The notes under the pieces are model-generated. The model was not told the origin of the DNA, did not search any database, and saw only the letters and a list, made by a program, of their open reading frames with translations. A DNA stretch of 55,798 bases, taken from positions 1 through 55,798 of the forward strand of contig ML178781.1 in assembly GCA_004366385.1 (NCBI GenBank). The letters run 5' to 3'. Positions within the stretch are counted from its first letter, which is position 1. Each line of letters opens with the position of its first letter. The position numbers were made by a program, and so were the translations under genes. The DNA is from Actinomycetota bacterium (lineage in GTDB: Bacteria; Actinomycetota; Thermoleophilia; Gaiellales; Gaiellaceae). This document shows, piece after piece, positions 8,294-15,504 of the stretch.

Positions 8294-8865
8294 CGCGGGG
8301 TCGCGTAGCCGCGGATGCCGTCGACGAGGATCGCGGTGAAGCGGTCGGCGAGCTCGTCGGTGTCCCGGTCCGGCGTGAGCCACGTGTACGCCCAGTTTGC
8401 CGCCGAGAGCACCAGGAGCGCGGCCGCGGCGACGTCGAGGTCGGTGCGCAGGCCTCCCTTCTCGAGCCCCTCTGAGAAGAGCGCGCGCCAGCGCTCCTCG
8501 TAGCGGCGGCGCTCGGCGAGGATCTCCTCCCGGTGCTCGCCGTCGAGGTAGCGCCACTCGCGCGTGAAGACGGTCGCGACGTCGATCTGCTCGGAGACGA
8601 CACGGAGGTGGCCGCGGAGCGCGAGCCGCACGCGCTCGACGGCGGGCGCGTCCTCGGGTACGGCGTCGAGCGCGGCGTGGAAGGCGTCCGCGCCGTCGCG
8701 CATGGTCGCGTACAGGAGCTCCTGCTTCGAGCCGGTGAGCGAGTAGAGCGAGCCCTTCTGCACGCCGAGCGCCTGCGCGAGCGCGTCCATCGAGGTCCCG
8801 TGGTAGCCGCGCTCGGCGAAGAGCCGGGCGGCCTCGCGCGTCAGCTCGGCCTTTCTCGCGGACAT
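8290..8865 (-). CDS. TetR-family regulator, probably of the paa genes
   Basis: 191 residues. The N-terminal TetR helix-turn-helix is clear: AARLFAERGYHGTSMDALAQ followed by KGSLYSLTGSKQELL. The C-terminal domain (TetR_C, acyl-CoA-responsive FadR/PaaR-like in appearance) runs to the end. It is divergent from paaA with only 41 bp between them, and the gap holds a short inverted repeat. Control of the phenylacetate operon by phenylacetyl-CoA, as in PaaR of other bacteria, is the likely role but is inference. It also leads the NUDIX and lipid-kinase genes. Confidence 0.88.
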   Translation of the reverse strand: MSARKAELTREAARLFAERGYHGTSMDALAQALGVQKGSLYSLTGSKQELLYATMRDGADAFHAALDAVPEDAPAVERVRLALRGHLRVVSEQIDVATVFTREWRYLDGEHREEILAERRRYEERWRALFSEGLEKGGLRTDLDVAAAALLVLSAANWAYTWLTPDRDTDELADRFTAILVDGIRGYATPR

Positions 8866-8881
8866 ATACTGGATGCTAACG

Positions 8882-8891
8882 ACCGTTCGGT
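8882..8891. promoter_or_regulatory. Candidate TetR operator before paaA
   Basis: The sequence ACCG-TT-CGGT is an inverted repeat in the middle of the 41-bp gap between the divergent TetR and paaA genes. It lies just before the GGGAGG ribosome-binding site of paaA. Its position would block both transcripts. The arms are short, so support is modest. Confidence 0.45.
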
Positions 8892-8906
8892 AGGGAGGCT
8901 AGAACC

Positions 8907-9809
8907 GTGGACACGCGCACGCAGGAGTTTCTCGAGTACGTCCAGTCCGGAGGACAGGTCGAGACGACCGACTGGATGCCCGACGAGTACCGCGCCCGGC
9001 TGATCAAGTTCATCGAGATGCACGGGAACTCGGAGCTCATGGGCGTGCTGCCCGAACGAGACTGGATCCTGCGCGCGCCCACGCTCCAGCGCAAGCTCGC
9101 GCTCACGGCGAAGATCCAGGACGAGGTCGGCCACGCACAGCTCATCTACCGCGTCGTCGAGGACCTCGGGAAGCCGCGGAGCGCCTGTCTCGACGACCTC
9201 GTCTCGGGCAAGGCGAAGTTCCACAACGTCTTCCACTACCCGACTCGCACCTGGGGCGACGTGGGCGTCATCGCCTGGCTCGTGGACGCGGCCGCGATCG
9301 TCTCGCAGAAGGCGCTCCTCAAGTGCTCGTACGCGCCGTACGCGCGGATCATGAAGAAGATCTGCTGGGAGGAGTCGTTCCACATCCTCCACGGCCGCGA
9401 CGTGATCCTCGCGCTGGTGACCGGCACGGACGAGCAGTTCGAGCTCGTGCAGGAGGCCCTCGACCGCTGGTGGGAGCCGCTCATGCACTTCCACGGCAAC
9501 CCGATCCCGGCCGACGAGGACCCGATGTACGTGTGGCGGATCAAGAGCCAGGGGAACGAGGCCGCGCGGCAGGAGTTCCTCGACGGGTATGTGCCGCAGA
9601 TCCGCGAGCTCGGGCTCACCATCCCGGACCCGGCGCTCCGCAAGGACGAGGAGACGGGCGTCTGGCGCTTCACCGAGCCGGACTGGGAGAAGCTGCGCGC
9701 GGTCGTCACGGGGCACGGTCCCGCGTCGGAGGAGCGCCTCGCGTTCCGGCGGCTCTCGCGCGAGGACGTCGCCTGGGTCGAGCAGGTGGTGCTCGCGGAG
9801 GCCGCGTGA
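8907..9809 (+). CDS. paaA: 1,2-phenylacetyl-CoA epoxidase subunit PaaA
   Basis: 300 residues, full length for the catalytic subunit. The di-iron ligands are visible: KIQDEVGHAQ (E..H) near residue 74 and WEESFHILHG near 152, as in PaaA. The enzyme uses O2 to epoxidise the ring of phenylacetyl-CoA, the second step of aerobic hybrid phenylacetate catabolism. The GTG start at 8907 follows a GGGAGG Shine-Dalgarno by about 10 nt. It overlaps paaB by 4 nt (GTGA) and heads the paaABCD operon. Confidence 0.97.
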   Translation: MDTRTQEFLEYVQSGGQVETTDWMPDEYRARLIKFIEMHGNSELMGVLPERDWILRAPTLQRKLALTAKIQDEVGHAQLIYRVVEDLGKPRSACLDDLVSGKAKFHNVFHYPTRTWGDVGVIAWLVDAAAIVSQKALLKCSYAPYARIMKKICWEESFHILHGRDVILALVTGTDEQFELVQEALDRWWEPLMHFHGNPIPADEDPMYVWRIKSQGNEAARQEFLDGYVPQIRELGLTIPDPALRKDEETGVWRFTEPDWEKLRAVVTGHGPASEERLAFRRLSREDVAWVEQVVLAEAA

Positions 9810-10102
9810 TCTTCGAGGTGTTCAGGCAGGAGCGGAAGGGCCAGCCGTTCCAGCACGCGGGCTCGGTGGCCGCGCCCGACGAGCGCTTCGCGGAGATCTA
9901 CGCGCGCGAGCAGTACGGGCGGCGGCAGGAGTCGATCGCGCTCTGGCTCGTCCCGCGCAGCGCCGTGCACGAGATCGCCGAGTTCCCGGACGAGTTCGAG
10001 ATGAAGTACCGGCGCGTGGACGGGTACTCGATCAAGGCGCGGCTGCGCGAGGCGCGTGAGAGGGCAGGGACGCTGGAGATGGCGCCGGGGGGCGAGTCGT
10101 GA
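9806..10102 (+). CDS. paaB: 1,2-phenylacetyl-CoA epoxidase subunit PaaB
   Basis: 98 residues from the GTG at 9806. It begins with IFEVFRQERKGQPFQHAGS and contains REQYGRRQESIALWLVPR, both characteristic of PaaB. PaaB bridges PaaAC dimers in the epoxidase complex and has no active site. It overlaps paaA by 4 nt upstream and paaC by 4 nt downstream, so the three subunits are translationally coupled. Confidence 0.95.
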   Translation: MIFEVFRQERKGQPFQHAGSVAAPDERFAEIYAREQYGRRQESIALWLVPRSAVHEIAEFPDEFEMKYRRVDGYSIKARLREARERAGTLEMAPGGES

Positions 10103-10770
10103 GCGAGCGCACCGACCTCCTCCTCTCGATCGCGGACGACGAGCTCGTCCTCGGCTGGCGGAACTCCGAGTGGACGGGGATCGCGCCCTTCCTCGAGGAG
10201 GACGTCGCGTTCTCGTCGATCGCGCAGAACGAGATCGGCCACGCGCGCGCGCTGTACGAGCTCGCCGCGGCCGAGCTCGGCACGACCGCGGACGAGCTCG
10301 CGTTCGACCGCTCACCGGCGGAGTACCGGTGCGCGCCGCTCGTCCAGCTTCGCAAGCTCGAGTGGGCGCGGACGATCGCGCGCCACTGGCTGTACGAGAC
10401 CGCGGACGAGATCAGGCTCGCCGCGCTGCGCGCGTCCGACGATCCCGAGATCGCGGGCATCGCGGCGAAGATGGATCGCGAGGAGGCGTACCACCGCATG
10501 CACGCGGAGATGTGGGTCGAGCGGCTGCTCTCCTCCGACGAGGGCCGCGCGCGGCTGAACGAGGCCGTCGACGAGCTGTGGCCGTACGCGCTCGGCGTCC
10601 TCGACGACGGCCTGCGCCCCGAGCTCCGCAGTCGGGTAGAACGGCGGCTCGGCCGCGCGCTCCCGGATGTCGAGCCGGTGTCGCGCGATGTCCACGAGGC
10701 CGAGCTCGCGGAGCTCCTGGAGGAGATGACGATGGTCCGCCGCTCGGCCCCCGCAGGCGCCCGGTGGTAG
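10099..10770 (+). CDS. paaC: 1,2-phenylacetyl-CoA epoxidase subunit PaaC
   Basis: 223 residues, slightly shorter than the usual 245-255. A ferritin-like helical bundle is visible with the segments DDELVLGWRNSEW, AQNEIGHARALYEL and KMDREEAYHRMHAEMW. PaaC is the structural partner of PaaA, and the PaaAC heterodimer is needed for activity. The start is the GTG at 10099, overlapping the paaB stop. The next gene, paaD, starts 19 nt after its stop. Confidence 0.94.
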   Translation: MSERTDLLLSIADDELVLGWRNSEWTGIAPFLEEDVAFSSIAQNEIGHARALYELAAAELGTTADELAFDRSPAEYRCAPLVQLRKLEWARTIARHWLYETADEIRLAALRASDDPEIAGIAAKMDREEAYHRMHAEMWVERLLSSDEGRARLNEAVDELWPYALGVLDDGLRPELRSRVERRLGRALPDVEPVSRDVHEAELAELLEEMTMVRRSAPAGARW

Positions 10771-10789
10771 GAGGACGGGGAGGGCGCTT

Positions 10790-10820
10790 GTGGCTCTGAG
10801 CCACAAAGTCACGGAGGCCG
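10790..10820 (+). repeat. 31-bp palindromic repeat, copy 2 (start of paaD)
   Basis: Begins with the inverted repeat GTGGCTC-T-GAGCCAC, then AAAGTC and ACGGAGGCCG. The GTG of the palindrome is the initiation codon of paaD. Compared with copy 1 (4281-4310) it differs by the central base and one inserted A. Confidence 0.7.
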
Positions 10821-11290
10821 ACGTCTGGGCGGCCCTCGCCGAGATCCCCGACCCCGAGATTCCGGTGATCTCGCTCATCGACCTCGGAGTCGTGAAGGAC
10901 GTCGAGGTCGAGGAGGGGATCGTGCGCATCGACTTCACGCCGACGTTCATGGGCTGCCCCGCGCTCGACGCGATGCAGCGCGCGATGGAGGCGAAGATCG
11001 CCGAGCTTGGGGCCGAGGCGGACGTGCGCGTGCTCCTCGACGACTCGTGGTCGACCGACAAGATCACGCCCGAGGGCCGTGAGAAGCTGCGGGCGGCGGG
11101 TTTCGCGCCGCCGGCTCCGCGCCCCGCCGGGAAGCTCGAGCTCGTCCAGCTCCGGTCGAACGGCTTCCGCTGCCCGTACTGCGGCTCGACCGAGACGCGC
11201 CTCGACAACCTCTTCGGCCCGACCCCGTGCCGCTCGATCCGCTACTGCACCGCGTGCCGCCAGCCGTTCGAGCAGTTCAAGACGATCTGA
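10790..11290 (+). CDS. paaD: Phenylacetate epoxidase maturation protein PaaD
   Basis: 166 residues. The N-terminal MIP18/DUF59 domain shows IPDPEIPVISLIDLGVV and the FTPTFMGCPALDAM loop with its Cys. The C-terminus carries a zinc-ribbon-like CPYC...CTAC pair typical of PaaD. It is thought to help assemble the Fe-S cluster of PaaE or the epoxidase complex. The GTG at 10790 starts inside the palindromic repeat, with GGGAGGGCG just upstream as ribosome-binding site. No paaE reductase gene follows; an acyl-CoA dehydrogenase gene starts 2 nt after the stop. Confidence 0.94.
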   Translation: MALSHKVTEADVWAALAEIPDPEIPVISLIDLGVVKDVEVEEGIVRIDFTPTFMGCPALDAMQRAMEAKIAELGAEADVRVLLDDSWSTDKITPEGREKLRAAGFAPPAPRPAGKLELVQLRSNGFRCPYCGSTETRLDNLFGPTPCRSIRYCTACRQPFEQFKTI

Positions 11291-11292
11291 CG

Positions 11293-12840
11293 ATGGCGAC
11301 CTCCGCCTTCCTCCACGCCGCGAACCAGCCGCCGCCGCTCGCGGGGTACGACCTCTTCTCGCAGGACACCGCGCTCGTCGAGGCGCTGCGGCGGGAGGGA
11401 GGCGCGGTGCGGGAGGAGGAGTGCGCGGCCTTCGGGCGGCTGTGCGGCGGGGCGCCGCTCGAGCTCGGGCGGCTCGCGAACGAGAGTCCACCGAAACTGC
11501 GACGCGACGACGAGATCGAGTTCCACCCCGCGTGGGACGAGCTCCTGCGGATCGGTGTCGAGCACGGGCTGCACGCGTTCCCGTGGGAGGACTCCGGCCC
11601 GGCCCCGCACGTCACGCGCGCGGCGAGGTTCATGCTGCTCGCGTACGCGGAGGCGGGGGTCGGGTGCCCTCTCTCGATGACGTATGCCGCGGTGCCCGCG
11701 CTGCGGCACGACGACGCGCTCGCGGCGGAGTGGGTGCCCCGGCTGGCGAGCCGCGAGCTGACAACGCTCATGGGCATGTCGCTCACCGAGCGCCAGGGCG
11801 GCTCGGACGTGCGCGCGAACGAGACGCGCGCGGAGCCGGACGGCGACGGCTACCGGCTGAACGGCGAGAAGTGGTTCTGCTCGGCGCCGATGTGCGACGC
11901 GTTCCTCGTCCTCGCGCAGGCGCCGGGCGGGCTCACGTGCTTCGTCGTCGAGCGCGGCGCCGGCTTCCACATCGTGCGGCTGAAGGACAAGCTCGGGAAC
12001 CGCTCGAACGCCTCCGCCGAGATCGAGCTGCGCAATGCCTGGGCGGCTCGGCTCGGGGACGAGGGACGCGGGATCGCGACGATCATCGAGATGGTCGTGC
12101 ACACCCGGCTCGACTGCGTGCTCGGGTCGGCCGCGCTCATGCGCCGCGCGGTAGCGGAGGCGACGCACCACGCGGCGCACCGGGTCGCGTTCGGGAGGCG
12201 ACTCGTCGAGCAGCCGCTGCACCTGAACGTCCTCGCCGACCTCTGCCTCGACTCCGAGGCGGCGACGGCGACGGCGCTCCGCCTCGCGCGCGCCGTCGAC
12301 GAGGGCGACCTCGCCTTCCAGCGGCTCGCGACGACGGTCGCGAAGTTCCACGTCTGCAAGACGACGCCGGCACTCGTCGCAGAGGCGCTCGAGTGCCTCG
12401 GCGGGAACGGGTACGTGGAGGAGTCCGTGCTCCCGCGGCTCTTCCGCGAGAGCCCGCTGAACTCGCTGTGGGAGGGCGCGGGGAACGTGAATGCGCTCGA
12501 CCTCTGGCGCGCCGCGAGCCGGGAGCCGGAGAGCGTCGAGGCGCTGCTCGCCGAGATCGGGCTGGCAGCGGGCGGGGACGCGCGGCTGGACGAGGCGGCC
12601 GGGAGGCTGCGAGCGGAGCTCGCGGACGCCGAGGATCTCGAGTACCGCGCGCGCTCGGTCGCCGGGCTCGCTGCGCTCTGCCTCCAGGCATCGCTCCTCG
12701 TCAGGCACGCGCCGCCGGAGATCGCGGACGCGTTCTGCGCGACCCGGCTCGGCGCGGGAGACCGGACGTACGGGACGCTGCCGCGCGGCGTCGACTGCGC
12801 CGGCATCGTGGAGCGGCACCGCCCGCAGCTCGACGACTAG
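11293..12840 (+). CDS. AidB-like acyl-CoA dehydrogenase
   Basis: 515 residues from the ATG at 11293, where the AidB-type N-terminus begins (NQPPPLAGYDLFSQD). The FAD-binding core shows GMSLTERQGGSDVRAN, GEKWFCSAP and a C-terminal ECLGGNGYVEE, matching isovaleryl-CoA dehydrogenase/AidB relatives. AidB of E. coli is an alkylation-response flavoprotein; in actinobacteria such genes often act in acyl-CoA catabolism. The gene lies 2 nt after paaD, suggesting use in or beside phenylacetate breakdown, but the substrate is unknown. The selenoprotein-like gene starts 10 nt downstream. Confidence 0.9.
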   Translation: MATSAFLHAANQPPPLAGYDLFSQDTALVEALRREGGAVREEECAAFGRLCGGAPLELGRLANESPPKLRRDDEIEFHPAWDELLRIGVEHGLHAFPWEDSGPAPHVTRAARFMLLAYAEAGVGCPLSMTYAAVPALRHDDALAAEWVPRLASRELTTLMGMSLTERQGGSDVRANETRAEPDGDGYRLNGEKWFCSAPMCDAFLVLAQAPGGLTCFVVERGAGFHIVRLKDKLGNRSNASAEIELRNAWAARLGDEGRGIATIIEMVVHTRLDCVLGSAALMRRAVAEATHHAAHRVAFGRRLVEQPLHLNVLADLCLDSEAATATALRLARAVDEGDLAFQRLATTVAKFHVCKTTPALVAEALECLGGNGYVEESVLPRLFRESPLNSLWEGAGNVNALDLWRAASREPESVEALLAEIGLAAGGDARLDEAAGRLRAELADAEDLEYRARSVAGLAALCLQASLLVRHAPPEIADAFCATRLGAGDRTYGTLPRGVDCAGIVERHRPQLDD

Positions 12841-12850
12841 TCTCCGCCCC

Positions 12851-13069
12851 GTGCCGGTCGAGATTCTCTACTGCCCCACCTGAAGCGGGTACGACGTACG
12901 GGCCGCGGGTCTCGCGGCCGAGATCGAGGAGCAGACCGAGCACCGCGCCACGGTGACGCCGGGGGCGAAGGGGCAGTTCGACGTCGTCCTCGACGGGCGC
13001 GTGCTCTTCTCGAAGGCGACGACGGGACGCTTCCCCGAGCGCGACGAGATCCTGGCGCAGCTGGACTGA
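12851..13069 (+). CDS. selW: SelW/Rdx-family selenoprotein with in-frame UGA (Sec) codon
   Basis: Reading GTG 12851 to TGA 13067-13069 through an internal TGA at 12881-12883 gives 72 residues of normal Rdx-family (SelW/SelT/SelH) length. It begins VPVEILYCPT, then Sec as residue 11, then SGYDVRAAGLAAEI. The internal UGA therefore falls at the second position of the family's CxxC/CxxU redox motif. After it, the whole family pattern continues in frame: the G-x-x-G-x-F stretch in PGAKGQFDVVLDG, LFSK, GRFP and a final EILAQL. Such thioredoxin-like-fold proteins are redox proteins of uncertain partner. A perfect hairpin at 12901-12919 follows the UGA at a bacterial SECIS distance. Ribosome-binding sequence is weak; coupling to the acyl-CoA dehydrogenase 10 nt upstream is likely. 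Confidence 0.85.
12901..12919 (+). promoter_or_regulatory. Candidate bacterial SECIS hairpin
   Basis: A perfect 7-bp stem GGCCGCG/CGCGGCC closes the pentaloop GGTCT. The loop begins 24 nt after the UGA, within the range described for bacterial SECIS elements, and GGUCU matches the SelB-recognised apical loop of the E. coli fdhF SECIS as I recall it. The hairpin lies inside the coding sequence, as expected for bacteria. No bulged U is obvious in the stem. Confidence 0.75.
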
Positions 13070-13079
13070 CTGCCGCTGC

Positions 13080-13104
13080 GAGGGGCGAGGCTCGCCTCGC
13101 CCTC
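13080..13104. terminator. Candidate bidirectional hairpin between converging genes
   Basis: GAGGGGCGAGGC and GCCTCGCCCTC pair with one bulged G and a two-base loop, in the 33-bp gap between the converging selenoprotein and kinase genes. There is no long T tract, so its role as a terminator is tentative. Confidence 0.4.
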
Positions 13105-14404
13105 AATCGTCGTCGTCCCCGCCGCGCCCACGGCCGCCGTTCCCACGGACGCAGCGGTCGTAGGCAGCCGAGTAGAGGCTGTTGATCTCCGACCGCTCGC
13201 CCTGGATCGCCTCGGAGCGGTCGAGCAGACGGAGCACGCCGGTGCAGACCCCCATCGCGTACCTCGTGTACGCGAGGTTGTAGCTCGCGTAGGCCTCGGT
13301 CATCGAGCCCGACCCGCGGAGCGCGCGCACCGCGCGTTCGAGCAGCGGGCGGGCGGCCTGGAAGTCGCCCGCCCGCATGAGCGCGAAGCCGGCGTCGTTC
13401 AGCGCCGCGGCGCCGAGGGTCACGTTGGTCTGGGTCGTGGTCGTCGCCGGGCCGCCGTTGACCGGCTGCGTCGCCCCTTCCGAGCCGTCTGCGTCGAGCA
13501 CGGTGCCGACGACGACGGCGGCGATCAGCCCGGCGAGCACGAGCCCGAGCGCGGCGAGGAGTATCGCCGGGCGCGGCCGCCGGCTCGAGCGCGGCGGCGG
13601 CACCGTCCGGGTCGGCGAGACCGTCAGCGGGAGCGTGGCCGTATCGCCGTTCGCGAGCGCGCCCCGCAGCTCGGCCACGAGCTCGGCGCAGCTCTCAGGG
13701 CGCTCCGCCGGATCCTTCGCGAGCGCGCGCGCGAAGACGGCGTCGATCCGCGGCGGGAGCTCGGACTGCAGGCTGGCGGCGCTCGGCACCGGCGCGTTCA
13801 CGTGCGCAAACGCCTCGGTCGCGGCGGTGTCCGCCTCGAACGGACGACGGCCGGTGAGGAGCTCGAAGGCGACGACCCCGAGCCCGTAGCGATCGCTCGC
13901 CGGCGTCGCCGGCTCCCCGCGCGCCTGCTCGGGCGAGAGGTAGCCGGCGGTCCCGAGCACGGTCCCGGGCAGGGTCAGCGTGTCGACGCCGGTGGTCGAG
14001 GCGATGCCGAAGTCGGTGACGCAGAGGTCGCCGTTGCCGTCGATGAGGAGGTTCGCGGGCTTCACGTCCCGGTGCACGACCCCCGCGGCGTGCGCGCTGT
14101 CGAGCGCGGTCCCTGCCTGCGCGACCCACTCGAGCGCCTGCTCGGGCACCACGCGCCCCTCGCGGAGCCGGTCGTGCACCGATCCGCCCTCGACGTACTC
14201 CATGACGATGAAGGGGCGCCTGCGGTGCTCGCCGACGTCGAAGACCGTGATCACGTGCGGGGCGCCGGAGAGCCTGGCCGCAGCAAGCGCTTCCCGCCGG
14301 AAGCGCGCCCTGACCTCGGGCTCGCTCGAATAGCGCTCCGAGAGCAGCTTGACAGCGACCTTCCGCTCGAGCACGGAATCGGTAGCGCGGTACACCTCGC
14401 CCAT
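13103..14404 (-). CDS. Membrane-anchored Ser/Thr protein kinase (PknB-like)
   Basis: 433 residues from the ATG at 14404. Kinase motifs: AVKLL with the catalytic Lys, HRDVKPANLL, DFG and GTAGYLSPEQARG. A Pro/Arg-rich linker leads to one membrane helix (about 278-300), then an external domain with TPR-like helices and an Asp-rich tail (GGDDDD). The ATG used here cuts the glycine-rich loop: in-frame residues just upstream (LIARGG) complete the expected loop. No ATG, GTG or TTG lies in frame upstream. A CTG at 14422 or another non-standard codon, or a sequence error, must be considered. Confidence 0.88.
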   Translation of the reverse strand: MGEVYRATDSVLERKVAVKLLSERYSSEPEVRARFRREALAAARLSGAPHVITVFDVGEHRRRPFIVMEYVEGGSVHDRLREGRVVPEQALEWVAQAGTALDSAHAAGVVHRDVKPANLLIDGNGDLCVTDFGIASTTGVDTLTLPGTVLGTAGYLSPEQARGEPATPASDRYGLGVVAFELLTGRRPFEADTAATEAFAHVNAPVPSAASLQSELPPRIDAVFARALAKDPAERPESCAELVAELRGALANGDTATLPLTVSPTRTVPPPRSSRRPRPAILLAALGLVLAGLIAAVVVGTVLDADGSEGATQPVNGGPATTTTQTNVTLGAAALNDAGFALMRAGDFQAARPLLERAVRALRGSGSMTEAYASYNLAYTRYAMGVCTGVLRLLDRSEAIQGERSEINSLYSAAYDRCVRGNGGRGRGGDDDD

Positions 14405-14523
14405 CCCCCCGCGGGCGATCAGCGTGGCGGAGGCGTACCTCTTCGGTAGAGCCTGAGTCGCGATTGCGATACCACCCGGGTTGCCCCGGCCCCGCGAAAA
14501 CCATACCCGGGCGACGGCGATCC

Positions 14524-15504
14524 TCAGCGCAGCAGGAACCCCTCCCCGAGAGGATCGTCGGGGTCGAGTGTGAACGCGTGCTCCCCCGTGCGGTGCGCGC
14601 TGCCCTCCACGTCGGTGATCACGGCCGGGATGCCCCCGACGTCCGCGTTGGCGACGACGCGGGCGCGAAACTCGGTGTCGACGATGCTCAGGTGGCGCAG
14701 CTCACCTCCGGGCGGAAGGCGTCCGGAGCCGTCGAGGAGGGCGAGGCGTGCGGACGTGCCGCTACCGCAGGGCGAGCGGTCGACCTCGCCGTCGGCGAAG
14801 ACGGTGACGTTCCGCTGGGTGAGCGGCGGGCCGTCGTCCTCGTGCTGCCAGAAGACGACGCCGTAGACGTCGCGGAGCTCGGGCTCGAGCGGGTGGGCGA
14901 TGTCGTGGTCGGCCTCGAGCGCACGCTTGAGCTCGCGGCCGAGCTCGATCAGGCGCGGGAGCTCGGCGGGGGCGACACGCTCCTCGAGGGTGGCGTAGAA
15001 CGCGCCGCCGAAGGCGACGTCCACGTTGCGGCCGGCGGCTTCGAGATCGTGCGCGTGGACGTAGGCGGGAACGTTGCGGAAGCGCACGGAGCGAACGCGG
15101 CCTCTCTCCACGCGCGCCCAGGTCTCGAGGCGGCCGGAGGGGACGTCGACGACGACCTTCGTCTCGCCCTCCTGCTTCTCGACGACGCCCTCGTCGAGCG
15201 CCCAGGTGACGAGCGCGATCGTCCCGTGCCCGCAGGCCGTCGAGTAGCCGGCGTTGTGGAAGAAGACGACGCCGAGGTCGGCTCCCTCGTCGTTCGGCGG
15301 GACGACGTGGCAGCCGTACATGTCGGCGTGCCCGCGGGGCTCGAAGACGAGGAGCCGGCGGACGTGGTCGAGGCGCTCGGCGGCGTCGCGGCGGCGCTCG
15401 AGGATCGAGTCCCCGCGAGGTGTCTCGACCCCGCCGGTGACGATGCGGAACGGCTCGCCGGCGGTGTGGTAGTCGACCGCGCGCAGGACCCCGGTGTCAG
15501 ACAC
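14524..15504 (-). CDS. Proline racemase-family protein (4-hydroxyproline 2-epimerase-like)
   Basis: About 320-326 residues. Both catalytic cysteines of the epimerase/racemase type are present: ACGHG near residue 85 and SPCGSGT near 240, so this is not the Ser/Thr-bearing trans-3-hydroxyproline dehydratase. RAVDYHTAGEPFRIV is the canonical N-terminus, and the codon exactly before it is CTG (15486). The only standard start is GTG at 15504, which lies within the terminal palindrome of the transposon to the right and would add VSDTGV. The insertion has therefore replaced the original upstream region. No proline oxidase genes are adjacent. Confidence 0.88.
   Translation of the reverse strand: MSDTGVLRAVDYHTAGEPFRIVTGGVETPRGDSILERRRDAAERLDHVRRLLVFEPRGHADMYGCHVVPPNDEGADLGVVFFHNAGYSTACGHGTIALVTWALDEGVVEKQEGETKVVVDVPSGRLETWARVERGRVRSVRFRNVPAYVHAHDLEAAGRNVDVAFGGAFYATLEERVAPAELPRLIELGRELKRALEADHDIAHPLEPELRDVYGVVFWQHEDDGPPLTQRNVTVFADGEVDRSPCGSGTSARLALLDGSGRLPPGGELRHLSIVDTEFRARVVANADVGGIPAVITDVEGSAHRTGEHAFTLDPDDPLGEGFLLR

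Noticed and set aside
10790-10804. Rho-independent terminator between paaC and paaD
   Set aside because: The GTGGCTC/GAGCCAC palindrome has no T tract and is part of paaD coding sequence; it belongs to a repeat shared with bkdC.
12851-12883. Ten-codon peptide ending at the UGA, or a pseudogene of SelW
   Set aside because: The frame after the UGA keeps the full family pattern for 61 codons with no other stop, and a SECIS-like hairpin is placed correctly; decay would not preserve these.
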